DNA of 59,447 nucleotides. Source: Glutinoglossum americanum. Taxonomy: Eukaryota > Ascomycota > Geoglossomycetes > Geoglossales > Geoglossaceae. Positions 1-10,033 of this stretch are shown piece after piece. The notes under the pieces are model-generated. The model was not told where the DNA came from. It saw only the letters and a list, made by a program, of their open reading frames with translations, and searched no databases. The translations under genes were made by a program, and so were the position numbers. Where the stretch lies: positions 1 to 59,447 of the forward strand of contig JAGHQL010000171.1 in NCBI GenBank assembly GCA_020080175.1. The letters are read 5' to 3'. Position 1 is the first letter of the stretch. Every line of letters begins with the position of its first letter.

Positions 1-91
1 TCCAGCGAGGCAAGTGGAAGCGGTATAGGCAACGCTAGCCGCATCCCTTACACCTTGATGGTAGCTAGAAGATAGAAGTGAGTAAAGAAAC

Positions 92-130
92 AGGCTCTCA
101 ACCCGACCCTACCCGACCCGATGCGCAGCC
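92..130 (-). mobile_element. MITE-like element end, copy A (truncated)
   Basis: The segment ends in CCCGATGCGCAGCC followed by TA. It is the inverted counterpart of the left end of the two neighbouring copies (GGCTGCGCATCGGG next to TA). It shares the inner GGCTCTCAACCCGACCC block with copy C in reverse orientation. Only one end is visible, so this copy is truncated or its other end is too diverged to see. A TA target site plus a short GC-rich inverted repeat fits small non-autonomous elements of the Tc1/mariner type. That class is inferred from the ends only, because no transposase is present. Confidence 0.5.
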
Positions 131-286
131 TAAATATTATAGTCTGACTGGAAGTCTAGCGGTTAAAGGGGAATTTGTAAGAACTTTTAATATTAAGTAT
201 AAGGACCTTCAATATTTAAGATAACATAAAAATACTCTAATATTGAGGACTCTAAAAAGTTTGATGACAGTATGATATCATACCTA

Positions 287-328
287 GGCTGCGCATCGGG
301 TCGGGTACCCGAAACCCGTTGCGCAGTC
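287..328. mobile_element. Minimal MITE-like element, copy B
   Basis: The 42-base unit starts GGCTGCGCATCGGG after TA and ends TTGCGCAGTC before TA. It is almost nothing but the two terminal inverted repeats, with one mismatch near the outer end. It lies in AT-rich sequence and has the same ends as copy C. It may be an internally deleted form of the same family. Confidence 0.55.
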
Positions 329-409
329 TAGCCTAGTCTATATCTAGATAAGACTTAATTAAATGTATGAGGATTATAAATTGACTTAATAGTTCAATAA
401 TTCAAGGTA

Positions 410-544
410 GGCTGCACATTGGGTCGGGTTGAGAGCCTCCAACCCGACCCTGCAAAGCCCCGCCGACCCGCGGTAACCCTACTCCTACCTGATAGCCCGT
501 TTTACCCGGGGTATGGCCGGGTGCCCGAAACACGATGCGCAGCC
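410..544. mobile_element. MITE-like element, copy C (about 135 bases)
   Basis: This is the most complete copy. TA precedes GGCTGCACATTGGGTCGGG at the left, and CCCGAAACACGATGCGCAGCC precedes TA at the right. The ends are inverted repeats of each other with several mismatches. The interior is GC-rich, has no ORF, and contrasts with the AT-rich flanks. The TA duplications and short terminal repeats fit a Tc1/mariner-type non-autonomous element. The parent transposase is not in this window. Confidence 0.6.
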
Positions 545-546
545 TA

Positions 547-891
547 CTTTTAAGTAGGAGCTTCAGGACGAAGTTTCATTGGCTCTAGAATTGATGGGTC
601 TTGGCTGGGTGCTAGCTTCCATCGTTGCTCCACGGTCGTCGTACCCAGGCTGGGTCGGGCGCCTACTGCTATCCTACGCTACCACTCCATGAGAATGCAC
701 ATGGAATTTTTTTAGATGTCTGAAGAAATCCAAGCTTGTGGTTATGAAAATTAATAAACTGCCAACAGTGAAGCGTCCTCTCTATCTATATGAACTGATT
801 AAGAATTATTCTAGGTAGTAGAAGAAGCTGAAACCAGTCACATGTTTCAGCAGGGCGGCTCTCTCGGACATTAGAATGGGAATATGAGTAA
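547..891. other. Gene-free stretch downstream of ERG9
   Basis: Nothing was recognised here. It should contain the 3' untranslated region of the squalene synthase gene (minus strand). No convincing coding segment is seen on the plus strand. Confidence 0.5.
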
Positions 892-2524
892 CTACAACTC
901 CCCGCGGTCGTGTTGAAGAATAATCTTTTGTGCCTCTTCTGACCCTGGGGCTGGTGGTGAGAATTTGCCTTTCTTAAGTTCTGATAAGGCGATATCGAAA
1001 CGTGCACCTGCGAGGTAGGCGACGCCAACCTTAATGAAAAGATTAGAACTGGCACTGAGAGAAGGGTGTGGGTGGTCGTGACTTACCATTACAAGAGATA
1101 TAAGTAGTAGCGTACCGATTACCGCGAGGAATACATACAGAATTTCTTTCCTCGCAGCGGCATCATCCTTGGCTTTTTCAGTATCTTCCGCTGATACGGG
1201 TCCCCCCCTTGCCCGAGCAATCGCCCTCGGGTCCTGCGTCGGAAAGATATTCTCGATGAATTGTTCGATCTTCCGGGAAGGTCAGCTTCTGGGTAGATTA
1301 ATTAGGGGTAGAACGTACCTTAGCGCAGGCAATGCCAATGTTAAGGAAGTTAGGATCCTTGGGGGTATTTTTCTTGTGGATTCTTCGGACATACATTCGG
1401 AAAATTTCACAAACCGACCGCAGGTTCGTCGAGTCAACCATTAATTGGCAAGCGTCTCCCTTGGTAATTTTCACATTTCTCTGATAAACGTTAGGATTTC
1501 GAAAGACCAATTCCAGAGTCGCTATAGCCATGACTTGAGGGATAGCACAGAAATTGAAGACGCTCTGTTCCTTGAGCCCTGCCAGGTAGAATAGACATTC
1601 ATCGGCATGTCTGAGCGAGTTTAAGCACATCTCAGAGATGCAATTGAGTGCAGCATCCTCATTTGCTCTTGCAAAGAGGTCTCCAAAGCTGTTGACATGC
1701 TTGGACCATATCATCTTTGGCCAGAAGCGCCGTCCGTCATCAAAGTCTTCTCGGATATCCCTAATGATGTTGGTTTTCTGCAAGAAACAGCCCATGGACT
1801 CGTGGAGATGTGAACGTTCTAGAAGAGCAGGATTCGCTAAGCTGCTTTCAACGAAAAGCCGTGTGAGTCCTTCACCGACCAATCCAGCAACATAATGGCA
1901 GTATAGATCGTATTCCTCCACTGTATTTACGCCGTTGGTGTTATGCTCGGCGTTATTGGCATAGTCTGCCATGCCATTTCCCATCTGCTTTGTGATATCC
2001 TTAATGATCACTCGATAAGCTGGCTTAGTTTTGGCAAACTCCGTAATTACAACATCGAACTCCACCAGCAATTGTCTGTCTTTTTCATTGGGTCCACTTT
2101 CCTTAAATGTCCATCCCTCCTTGTCGAGGATGTCCTGGAAAGTGCGTAGGACTGGTTCTTTTTTGGCCAGATCAATTGACATGTCATCCTCGATAGTGTC
2201 GAGGCCTCTCAAGATAAGATAGAACAACGCAACAGGAACCAGAAGCTCAGGGTGCAGCTCCTTAATGACAGCGCTAAAACTCCTGCTCGTCTGATCGAGA
2301 AAATCAAAGCACCGTCGGAGCTCAGGGGATTCCTTCTCCGGATTTCGCTCATGTACTGGCGAGTGCCAGACCTTCCTATGCATGCACCACGCGGTCAATT
2401 AAATACAGGTCATCGTTAGAATAGGTCCGAAAACAGCTTGCTGGGGGTGTTCATACCATTGGATGATTGACCTTAGCTGGTTCGGATGCACGGCATAGTA
2501 GAGGAGCTCTGAAGCGGAAGGCAT
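892..2524 (-). CDS. ERG9: Squalene synthase (farnesyl-diphosphate farnesyltransferase)
   Basis: Joins two farnesyl diphosphates to presqualene diphosphate and reduces it to squalene, the first committed step of ergosterol synthesis, at the ER membrane. Exons on the minus strand are 2524-2457, 2375-1319, 1269-1087 and 1029-892, giving 481 aa, normal for fungi. The start at 2524 gives [17 protein letters not shown], as in other fungal ERG9 proteins. Visible signatures are the first Asp-rich motif (LDTIEDD), [12 protein letters not shown], and the second Asp-rich region ([17 protein letters not shown]). The C-terminus has a membrane anchor ([17 protein letters not shown]) followed by [15 protein letters not shown]. 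Divergent from the transporter gene, with about 440 bases between their starts. Confidence 0.95.
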
Positions 2525-2966
2525 GGCGTTTTGAGTGAGTAGGCGGGTTATCTGTCGGCAGTGAGGTCTGACAGTTATGGGAATTTTCGAAGTGACGAAA
2601 GGGATGAATCCTGCGGAGTTGGATTTAGCTAGTGCTAATAGAGCACTAGTGCTCTTTCCTGGGCCTCGATATTAAATGTTCCTGGGGCTAATCCCGATGT
2701 AGAACATCGCTTGCAGTGTTTGATATCACGGGGGGTAGAAGTTGCTGTTTGGTTAAGTGGAGTGAGGATTAACGCTGTTGAAATCTCTGCGGTGACGCAG
2801 AGTGTCTGTGTAATAGGCGCGGGTGTCCGGTCACAGTTTTCACTACCTGGTGACTAAAACCCAAGACTGACGGGGTTGGGGATCGTTTCATCAAGTCGGA
2901 CAGGCAGGTTCCGTGGGCTGCCACTAAATTCTATGGGGAAACCTTAGCGAGCATAGGATAGTTCTC
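2525..2966. promoter_or_regulatory. Divergent intergenic region between ERG9 and the transporter gene
   Basis: This stretch separates two divergent start codons and must hold both promoters. I see no coding potential and cannot name any binding site with confidence. Confidence 0.4.
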
Positions 2967-4250
2967 ATGGATGGTGTACGTCCGTTAATCGCACCTTACC
3001 TCCCAATGGCCAACTTACGGATAGATAGTAATTTTATCTCGAAAGGTGGTTTTTGGTTCCTTCACTGGAGGATCTTTCCTTGTGTGGGCTGATGAGACGG
3101 TAGCACCAGAACGCCGGCGAACACCCGTGGCATCATCGGGACAGTTCCAAACTTCACTATCTCTGGATGACCATGCTGTATCTGTTGCAGATAATAGCAT
3201 ACGGAACCAATTGGAGGAAGGCGGGGTGTCTGCAGTCACTAGAATCTATCCCCGTCCGAGTAAAGATCAGGTTATCACGATATTTTGCGTCTTTCTGAAC
3301 ACTGTGTCGACGGTTGGGCTCGTTTTTCTAAATAAGATGTATGTATATGTAATATCGCATCTGCTGCGATGGATAAACTGATAATCGCCCCCCTCTAGTA
3401 TCCTCAGCGACCCGCAGCTCCGGAAGATGCAAGTGTCGTTTGCCATGTGGCATTTCACCTGTACAGCTGCGGTATTATGGATCGCTTCTCACCGGCCTTT
3501 CGATCTATTCCAGCCCGTCCGCCTACCGGTTGTAAAGATGATGCCACTTTGCATCTTCTTCGCTGGCTTCTTGATACTCAATAATCTTAGTCTAACCTCC
3601 AATTCAGTGGGCTTTTATCAACTCGCAAAGATTATGACTACACCCTGTGTCGCATTGTTTAGCTACCTTTTGTTCCGCAAAACCATCACTTTAGAGGCTG
3701 CGATATCTCTCGTGAGCTTATGCTTTGGCGTAGCGCTCACCAACCATGATGCTGCTGGCACCAATCCCCTTGGGGCCGTGATCGCTGTAGCAGCTTTTAC
3801 TACGACTGCCATGTACCAAATCTGGATCAGCAAGAAGATCAAGGACTTCTCGGTGAGTAGTCCTCAATTGCTCATGAATCAAGCCCCGATCTCAGTTTTC
3901 TTGTTGGCGTTTTTTGTGCCAGCCTTCGATTCGATCGTTGATCCGAGAACCGTACCGTCATATACACTGGCCGCTCTGTTTTTTTCTGGGTTAGTGGCAA
4001 GTTTGCTCAACTTGTCTCAATTTCTGATAATTGGTCGCACCTCACCTTTGACGGTGAGTTCTCCAGCACTGTGTCGTAAAATAAAATATACTCATTTAAT
4101 CATTTTTAGTTTAATGTTACATCCCACCTTAAAACTGTTATAATCCTCACTCTTGGATGGATAGCTGATGGGAGGGTTCTCTCTGTTCAAGATCTTACGG
4201 GCATTATTTTTGCTGTGGGTGGGGCAATGGTATATTCTATGCTGTCGTAA
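2967..4250 (+). CDS. Drug/metabolite-superfamily transporter (nucleotide-sugar / triose-phosphate translocator type)
   Basis: A multispanning membrane protein of the TPT/SLC35E3 kind, probably a Golgi or ER nucleotide-sugar transporter. The substrate cannot be read from sequence. The core exons are secure: up to 3338, 3399-4053 and 4110-4250. Family features are FLNKI/ILSDPQLRKMQVSFAMWHFTCT, the hydrophobic helices, the lysine in YQLAKIMTTPC, and the late NVTSHLKTVIILTLGW segment. The 5' end is less certain, because the coding frame from 3046 has no ATG before the first splice junction. The best start is ATG at 2967, with a nine-base first exon (MDG) and a GTACGT donor at 2976 joined to 3046. 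That model gives 365 aa. Confidence 0.85.
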
Positions 4251-4998
4251 CTAGAAATGATAACAGGGGACACATGTATACTAATGTTTAGTACTTAACT
4301 TTCCTTGATTTCATCTTGGTGTTAGACTATACTTTAGCCTAGCCTGGGCGAATTTTGAATATCCTAGATTATTATGTGAAATCAGGGCATTTAACAATAT
4401 TCCCTTAGTTTGCTATGATAGTCCATATTCCATAAGCTTTCTTCCCGTGGGAGCGACCCATGACTATACAGCGAGAGGTTATGCAGTCTAGTGATGACAA
4501 ACGGTCATAGGCTCCATAGTGGTAACATCTGAATAAAACTGGCTGTGATAAGTATCAGATGACATGCCTGGAGGAATGAAAATGGAAGTTCTCGTTATTA
4601 CACCATAAGTTAGACTCCATCTTATGACTGGATCCGGGGGGTCTCTTTCTCCCAAGTAAATTGAGAGAAAAATGCTAGGCACTGGTAACGACCTCGATGA
4701 TGATCAGGCGGAACCAAATCCCGGTGTCCCTGGGGCGAAAGGTGTCTAAGGTTGAAGAGTTCATCGTTGGTCTTGTTTCGCACGATTGATTCGGGTGAAG
4801 CTAGGGAGAGGTGTTCAAAATTGTGAATTCCACCCAACCTTGCCCCTTATACCTCTTAAAAGCACAAATAAAGTCAGTATGTAACGAGTAGAGAGACCTT
4901 AGCAGGAAGGGGCCTGCTTTCTAGATTTGCGAGAAGCAGTAAGGCATCTAATGGATCTGGTGAAATCAGAGAGCGAAAACAACGCTAGAACATGTTCT
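4251..4998. other. Convergent intergenic region
   Basis: It lies between the 3' ends of the transporter and DnaJ genes. The short frames here have no family signature and look non-coding. No element or RNA gene was recognised. Confidence 0.5.
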
Positions 4999-6823
4999 TT
5001 ATGCTCGAGAGGCTTCTGCGGTCTTGCCGAGGTTTTCATGCGAACCAAATAGATGGTGCGAGTCTTCCTTCTTCGACTTCTTCTTTTTGTCGTCCTTCCC
5101 CTTCTTAACCGCTGCTTCGGCCATAAGTTGTTCAAATACCATGTAGTCCGCTTCCTCGTCGGGGTCGCGTTGTGCCTTTGATGAGATGTTAGTGCTATAG
5201 AACTGCGGAATGCTCTGGTTCCCGTGGAGTGCCTTACTTGTTCGAAAATAGTGCCACAGATTTCTAGCGCATGAGCCCGCTCAATTCTCTTTTCCAGCGG
5301 GACCGTCTTGTCATTGAGGACCTTGTCGCATACGTCTCGAAGTACCCCTTGAATTTCAAACTTACTTCCCCGCCAGGCGGCTGCCAGGATTTTCCCTGTC
5401 ACTCGCCTTTCGTACTCTACCTTCTTCTCGTCGGTCCAGTCTTCCCCTCCCTTTTCTTCTAGTTTTGCCATTTCCTCTATTGTCATTTGAGCGTCGAGGG
5501 CACTTGAGATGGTATTCCAGGTCTCTTTTGCTAGGGTGCCCTTGTCCTTAAGACGTGAAAAGAAGCCGGAAATACCGAGGAATTTCTGGGATTTCAGAAA
5601 TGATGTAGCCTTTTGCACATACGTGGAGCCAACTGCGTGCAGAATTTCCAAGCCGAAAGACTCCATCTTTAGATTTTCAACCTCCAGCCTTATCTTTTCC
5701 TCGAACGCTCTTGAAGCATCCGCTTCCTTATCCGTTTCCGTCCAGATACTAATTCTGTTTACCAGCTTCATTGCTAGTGTGTTCACCCGCTCGTCTCTAA
5801 CCTTTTTCCGCTCCCTCTCAAAAGCAGCCAGTTTCTCTTTCTGTTCTTTGGTTAAGCCGCCCTTTTTCTTGTCTTTTTTACGGAGCTCTCGTTCTTCTTG
5901 CGACAATCCAGCAGCATCGAGGCGCGCATCCTCTTCAGACTTCTCCATGATGGCCTGTTGGACAATCATGCCTCGTCGCGGCGAAGAGTTGCCGCGCGTT
6001 GGTTCGCCCGATTTACCTACAGCTTCCGCGGTGTGACTGGGTGATGGAGAGGCGGAGGTTTCAGTATGGACCGGAGAGGGATCTGATATGGATGCATTGG
6101 GAGGCGGACCGGGGGAGGCAGTAGATTCTGGTGCGGGGTGTGGCGCAGATCCCCCCTCGGCATGCTCTTTATTGGGGGTGTCGTCTACAGCTCCAACGTC
6201 GTCATTTATGTCCATGTCCTCCATGGTGATGTCCATGGTCTTAGTGAGATCCTTCATCAAGGATATTTCGCCAATCCTAAACAAACCATCCATGAGTCCG
6301 ATATCACTTGAATAAAGCGGGTGAATTTAACCTACAGGTCAACAAAAGCATCCCCTCCAAAAATCATGCCGAAGAACTCTGCGGGATCCTCTGTTTTCAA
6401 ATCAGTTGCCACGATTAGATAACACATATTCAAAGACACCCACCGAAACCGCTATCAGGGACAGCCTTCTCTTTCCCGAATTTATCATACTGCTTCCTTA
6501 GTTCTGTATCGCTAAGAACTTGGTAGGCTTCGCTGATCTGAAGAATAGAAGTCTTAGTTAAGGTTATGCAACCTCACAAGAGGGGAGATGGGAGGTCAAC
6601 CGCTTGGAATTTGGCATGCGAGGTCTCATCCCCAGGGTTCTTATCTGTGGAGAACGCAGGGTTGTTAGTCCCGTTTTTAGAGTAACTATTGCCTCATCCT
6701 AGAAGTACCTGGATGATGGATGATCGCTAGCCTCCGATACGCTTTTTTAATCTCCAGCCCTGTTGCGTTCGTCGGAACCCCTAGAGCATCGTAGTATGCG
6801 GTGTCGGCCACTTTTGTTGCCAT
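4999..6823 (-). CDS. DnaJ-domain protein with DnaJ-X C-terminal domain (Caj1/Djp1-like Hsp40)
   Basis: An Hsp40 co-chaperone that stimulates Hsp70. The yeast relatives Caj1 and Djp1 act in the cytosol and in peroxisomal or mitochondrial protein import; which role applies here is inference. Minus-strand exons are 6823-6709, 6644-6601, 6537-6444, 6390-6336, 6276-5238 and 5175-4999, giving 507 aa. The J-domain is split over the first exons: [24 protein letters not shown], then HHP|DKNP carrying the invariant HPD, then [22 protein letters not shown] Ser/Pro/Glu-rich linker follows, then the long charged DnaJ-X region ([34 protein letters not shown]-like helix). The C-terminus is Lys-rich. A single-frame reading would miss the J-domain entirely. 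Confidence 0.9.
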
Positions 6824-7556
6824 CTGAGGTCTGAATAAGTGTTCGTATAAGAACACTAGAAAAGCCTTTACGGAGGACGGTGTATGGAAGGCACAGCTTC
6901 TGTAGATGCCGTAAGAGAAACTGCGAGTATAAGATGCTCGAGAGGCGAGAGCTGGTGGAAGAGAGAGTGAGAGAGTGGTGATATGATGGAGAGTTGATAT
7001 GATTCTAGCTGCGCTACTTTTCACTTTGTAGGCACGGGTGACGTCGGCTGCATCTCAGCCTCACAACTCACGGCTGCACTATGTTGCACTTGTACTATGC
7101 ACGCATGTCAGTACGGCGTCTTGTGAAGCGAAGCGAACCCCAAATCCAATCATGCACGCTGGGAATATTCTACGGCGAACATTTGGCACTAAATGTGCAA
7201 AGGAAAGATATTTACGGCTGGGGTAGTTCGTTAATTTTGTATTCAACATCACCGCCTCTAGGAAAGTATTTTATTTTGATAAATTATGCCATCCAGAGCA
7301 AGCTGATGCTCGCGCAATCCTGTGACATGACCGCCTGGCACACTGTTTAGTGGGTATCTCAGACTTATAAATACATACACCCAAAAGCAAAAGAGAGACT
7401 CAAAAGCTTGTCTATCGCCCTAAGCGCCTGATTCGGGGTCAATCAACAAAAGCAACCCCCAACGCCAACGCAAGAGCACCATTGGACGGGCTAATGATAA
7501 AAACAGCCTTATGCCACGGGCCGGGTTGAGATGGGCTTATATATTGTGAAGTCATG
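6824..7556. other. Intergenic region between the DnaJ gene and the coiled-coil gene
   Basis: It contains the promoter of the minus-strand DnaJ gene and the 3' flank of the next minus-strand gene. No supported coding segment or repeat was seen. Confidence 0.5.
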
Positions 7557-9617
7557 TTATTGGAGGTCTCGTTCTTCTAATTCGGATGTGTGATGAACGC
7601 CGCTGCCTTGCTCGAGATCAACACCGCTATCTCGGTCATCTCTTTCACAATCCGCTGGCGTCGTCGAATCGCCTGCTACTTCGATACTCTGACTCTCTTT
7701 CGGTTCGTGTAAGCCGTTGTCCTGAGGGGGGTCCTCGATATCATCAGGGATGAGGACCCGGCCGCCTAATTGGATATCGCTAACCCTGACGCGATATTCC
7801 AAAGCCTTTCTTCCCTCACTAATGAGTTCCTCCGTCCATCCTAGACACTTCTTAAGGCTCTGGTTCAATTTTTGGCTGTCAACAAGTAGTTGCTGGTGTT
7901 TCGATAGATCCAACTGCAACCTCCTCTCATCTTTCTCTCTATGTCTGGCGTCACTTGCTACAACTGCATCCGGGCTCAGTGCACCATCCTCAAACGAATC
8001 ATCAGAGAGTGATTCCTCGTCTTCCTCTGCCATGTCAGATAATTCCGATGTATTCTCGAATTCTGTCACATTTGGCAGGCCACCCAGGGGCGGGCCAGTT
8101 GAAATTGATGTTAATGATAGGCGTCCGGATCTGCTTAGTCTCCGATAACGCCGCAGCTCGGCACATTGCTTGCGCATTTCCCGTTCCAACGTCCGGTTAA
8201 TGGCCAAAAGTGAAGAATTACTGATCTCTAGATCTAGCACTTTCCTTTCCCTCCTTGCATTGGCTGCAAGGTCCATTTGCTGTGAGGCATTGTAGCTTGG
8301 GGTGTTTTTGATAGGAACCTGCGGTACTGTTGTTGTGACTTTGGGCAGAGAAACGCTCCATTCGCTACTAGGTACCGTTTCGTGTTTCGCTGGTAATATA
8401 TTCGGTATTTCTTCGGCAATGCTAGTTGCAGGGCTTTGCTTGCCGACTGGAAAAGAGGGACTTGTGATTTCGGTTCTTGAGTTCATTTGTATCCACGAGG
8501 TTGAATCGAGAGAGCCCACGCTAGCGGACTTTCCATGACTAGCGCGGCGGGGTTGGCTTTCGGGAACAGGCCTCTGAGAAGACACAGCTAAGGGAGGCTC
8601 TCCTAGAGTCGAATGCCCTAAATGCGCATGGCTCAATCCAAGGGTAGATGTGAATTGAAGATGGGTTGCTGGTGGAGTCCTTAGAGATGCAACGCTTGTG
8701 GCTTCTTTAGTAGGTGAGGGAGGCCGATGCTTCTCTGATGTCTGTAACGTAGGGTGCAGTGACGCTAGTCGCGGCGACTTCTGCTGTAGAGGGGTGGACA
8801 ACACATGGCCCGGCATTAGGGGAGGGCCTATTGGCGGAGCTGAGTGCATGTGTAAAGCTCGGCGGCCAGTCTGTGGTTCACTTATCCCATTTGCACGAAA
8901 GAATTTGGCTTGGGAACCAGTTTCTGGGGATGGTGACGCGGGTGTATTGCTGATGCTGCTGGCGTAAAAAAAGGTTGACATTTTGCTATTTCCCGCCGAT
9001 TTTGGTGGCGAATGGCGTATCGCAACGGCCGGATTCCTCACTTCATTGGCGTAGAAAAACCTTGGTGGGGGCTCTCGATCACCAATATCTCTGTTAGTGC
9101 GCCCCGAATTCTGGCCCTTGTCGCTCTGAAGACCAGGTGGTAAGGATAAACTTGATTGCTTTCCTTCGCTCACAACGCTTGAGGGCCGTGACACCGTTTT
9201 CCCCTCCAATGCAAGTAAACTGGGTCCTAGGCCACCCGCTGGAAACTCGTCCGCGGGTCGAAAAGGTTCGACGCTCAAAGCCGGCTTAGAGCTACTTGGA
9301 GTCCCGGATGGAGTTCCATTGGGTGTGCCTGGTGAACTATCCACCCTAGCTTTTCTTGAAGAGGACCTTGGAGTGATATTTGAATTGAGGAAAGCTTTGA
9401 CGGGAGTTGATATTTCTTCCTTCTGGTTCCCCCTTGGGGTACCTCCAGCGTCATTGTGGACCCCTCGACGGAGAGTGGGAGATATGGAAGCGGATGCAGC
9501 GGTTGGTGCAGCGATCCTAGGGGTTAGTGGTGTTTTTGACGCCATATTTGTCGCATTCAAAGTTGGCATCAGCGGGCGGCCTGCTCCGCCTGGGGTATTC
9601 TGTTTATCGTATGGCAT
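7557..9617 (-). CDS. Large Ser/Pro-rich coiled-coil protein, function unknown
   Basis: An uninterrupted 686-aa frame that I cannot assign to a named family. The N-terminal half is low-complexity and basic, with the motif STPVKAFLNSNITPRSSSRKA near residues 70-90. A short motif recurs three times: RFFYANEV (186-193), TFFYASSI (215-222) and KFFRANGI (238-245). Two predicted coiled coils follow, about 452-500 (VLDLEISNSSLLAINRTLER) and 558-607, separated by an acidic Ser-rich segment. There is no signal peptide or membrane helix. Many Ser/Thr-Pro sites suggest phosphorylation, and the pattern resembles cytoskeletal or spindle-associated proteins, but that is speculation. The start at 9617 is the first ATG of the open frame. 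Confidence 0.75.
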   Translation of the reverse strand: MPYDKQNTPGGAGRPLMPTLNATNMASKTPLTPRIAAPTAASASISPTLRRGVHNDAGGTPRGNQKEEISTPVKAFLNSNITPRSSSRKARVDSSPGTPNGTPSGTPSSSKPALSVEPFRPADEFPAGGLGPSLLALEGKTVSRPSSVVSEGKQSSLSLPPGLQSDKGQNSGRTNRDIGDREPPPRFFYANEVRNPAVAIRHSPPKSAGNSKMSTFFYASSISNTPASPSPETGSQAKFFRANGISEPQTGRRALHMHSAPPIGPPLMPGHVLSTPLQQKSPRLASLHPTLQTSEKHRPPSPTKEATSVASLRTPPATHLQFTSTLGLSHAHLGHSTLGEPPLAVSSQRPVPESQPRRASHGKSASVGSLDSTSWIQMNSRTEITSPSFPVGKQSPATSIAEEIPNILPAKHETVPSSEWSVSLPKVTTTVPQVPIKNTPSYNASQQMDLAANARRERKVLDLEISNSSLLAINRTLEREMRKQCAELRRYRRLSRSGRLSLTSISTGPPLGGLPNVTEFENTSELSDMAEEDEESLSDDSFEDGALSPDAVVASDARHREKDERRLQLDLSKHQQLLVDSQKLNQSLKKCLGWTEELISEGRKALEYRVRVSDIQLGGRVLIPDDIEDPPQDNGLHEPKESQSIEVAGDSTTPADCERDDRDSGVDLEQGSGVHHTSELEERDLQ

Positions 9618-10033
9618 CTATCGCGGTTGCTTCTAGTCCCGTGGTTGACTGACTGAGTCGGCATGCGCGCATTATTGCATTGCGGTTGCCTTGGTATAAT
9701 GAACTTGGGGTGTTGCGATTCTGTGTTGTTGATCATTGACGTGACGAGAGATATAATTGGCAGTTGTTAGTGGCTAGTAAAAGCCAATCTTGTTTCGTGT
9801 CGATTACGCACGAAAGTGGGTTAGACGGACTACTGCAACAGAAGAGAAGCTATAATTGAGTGGCGTGGCGGGTTATTGTTGATATGTCTCTATTTTCTTT
9901 CATATCCATTCGGCATGTATTTTTCGCTGGGATTGTTGTTGATTAACTCTATATAATAAGAAAACAGGGGTCAGAATCGTAGAAACGCGTTCGCTTCGAC
10001 ACAGTCTTTCGCGTCTCGCAGACTAAAATTGCG
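9618..10033. promoter_or_regulatory. Divergent intergenic region upstream of Pol kappa
   Basis: It separates the start of the coiled-coil gene (minus) from the start of the polymerase gene (plus). No coding or repeat signal was seen. Confidence 0.4.
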
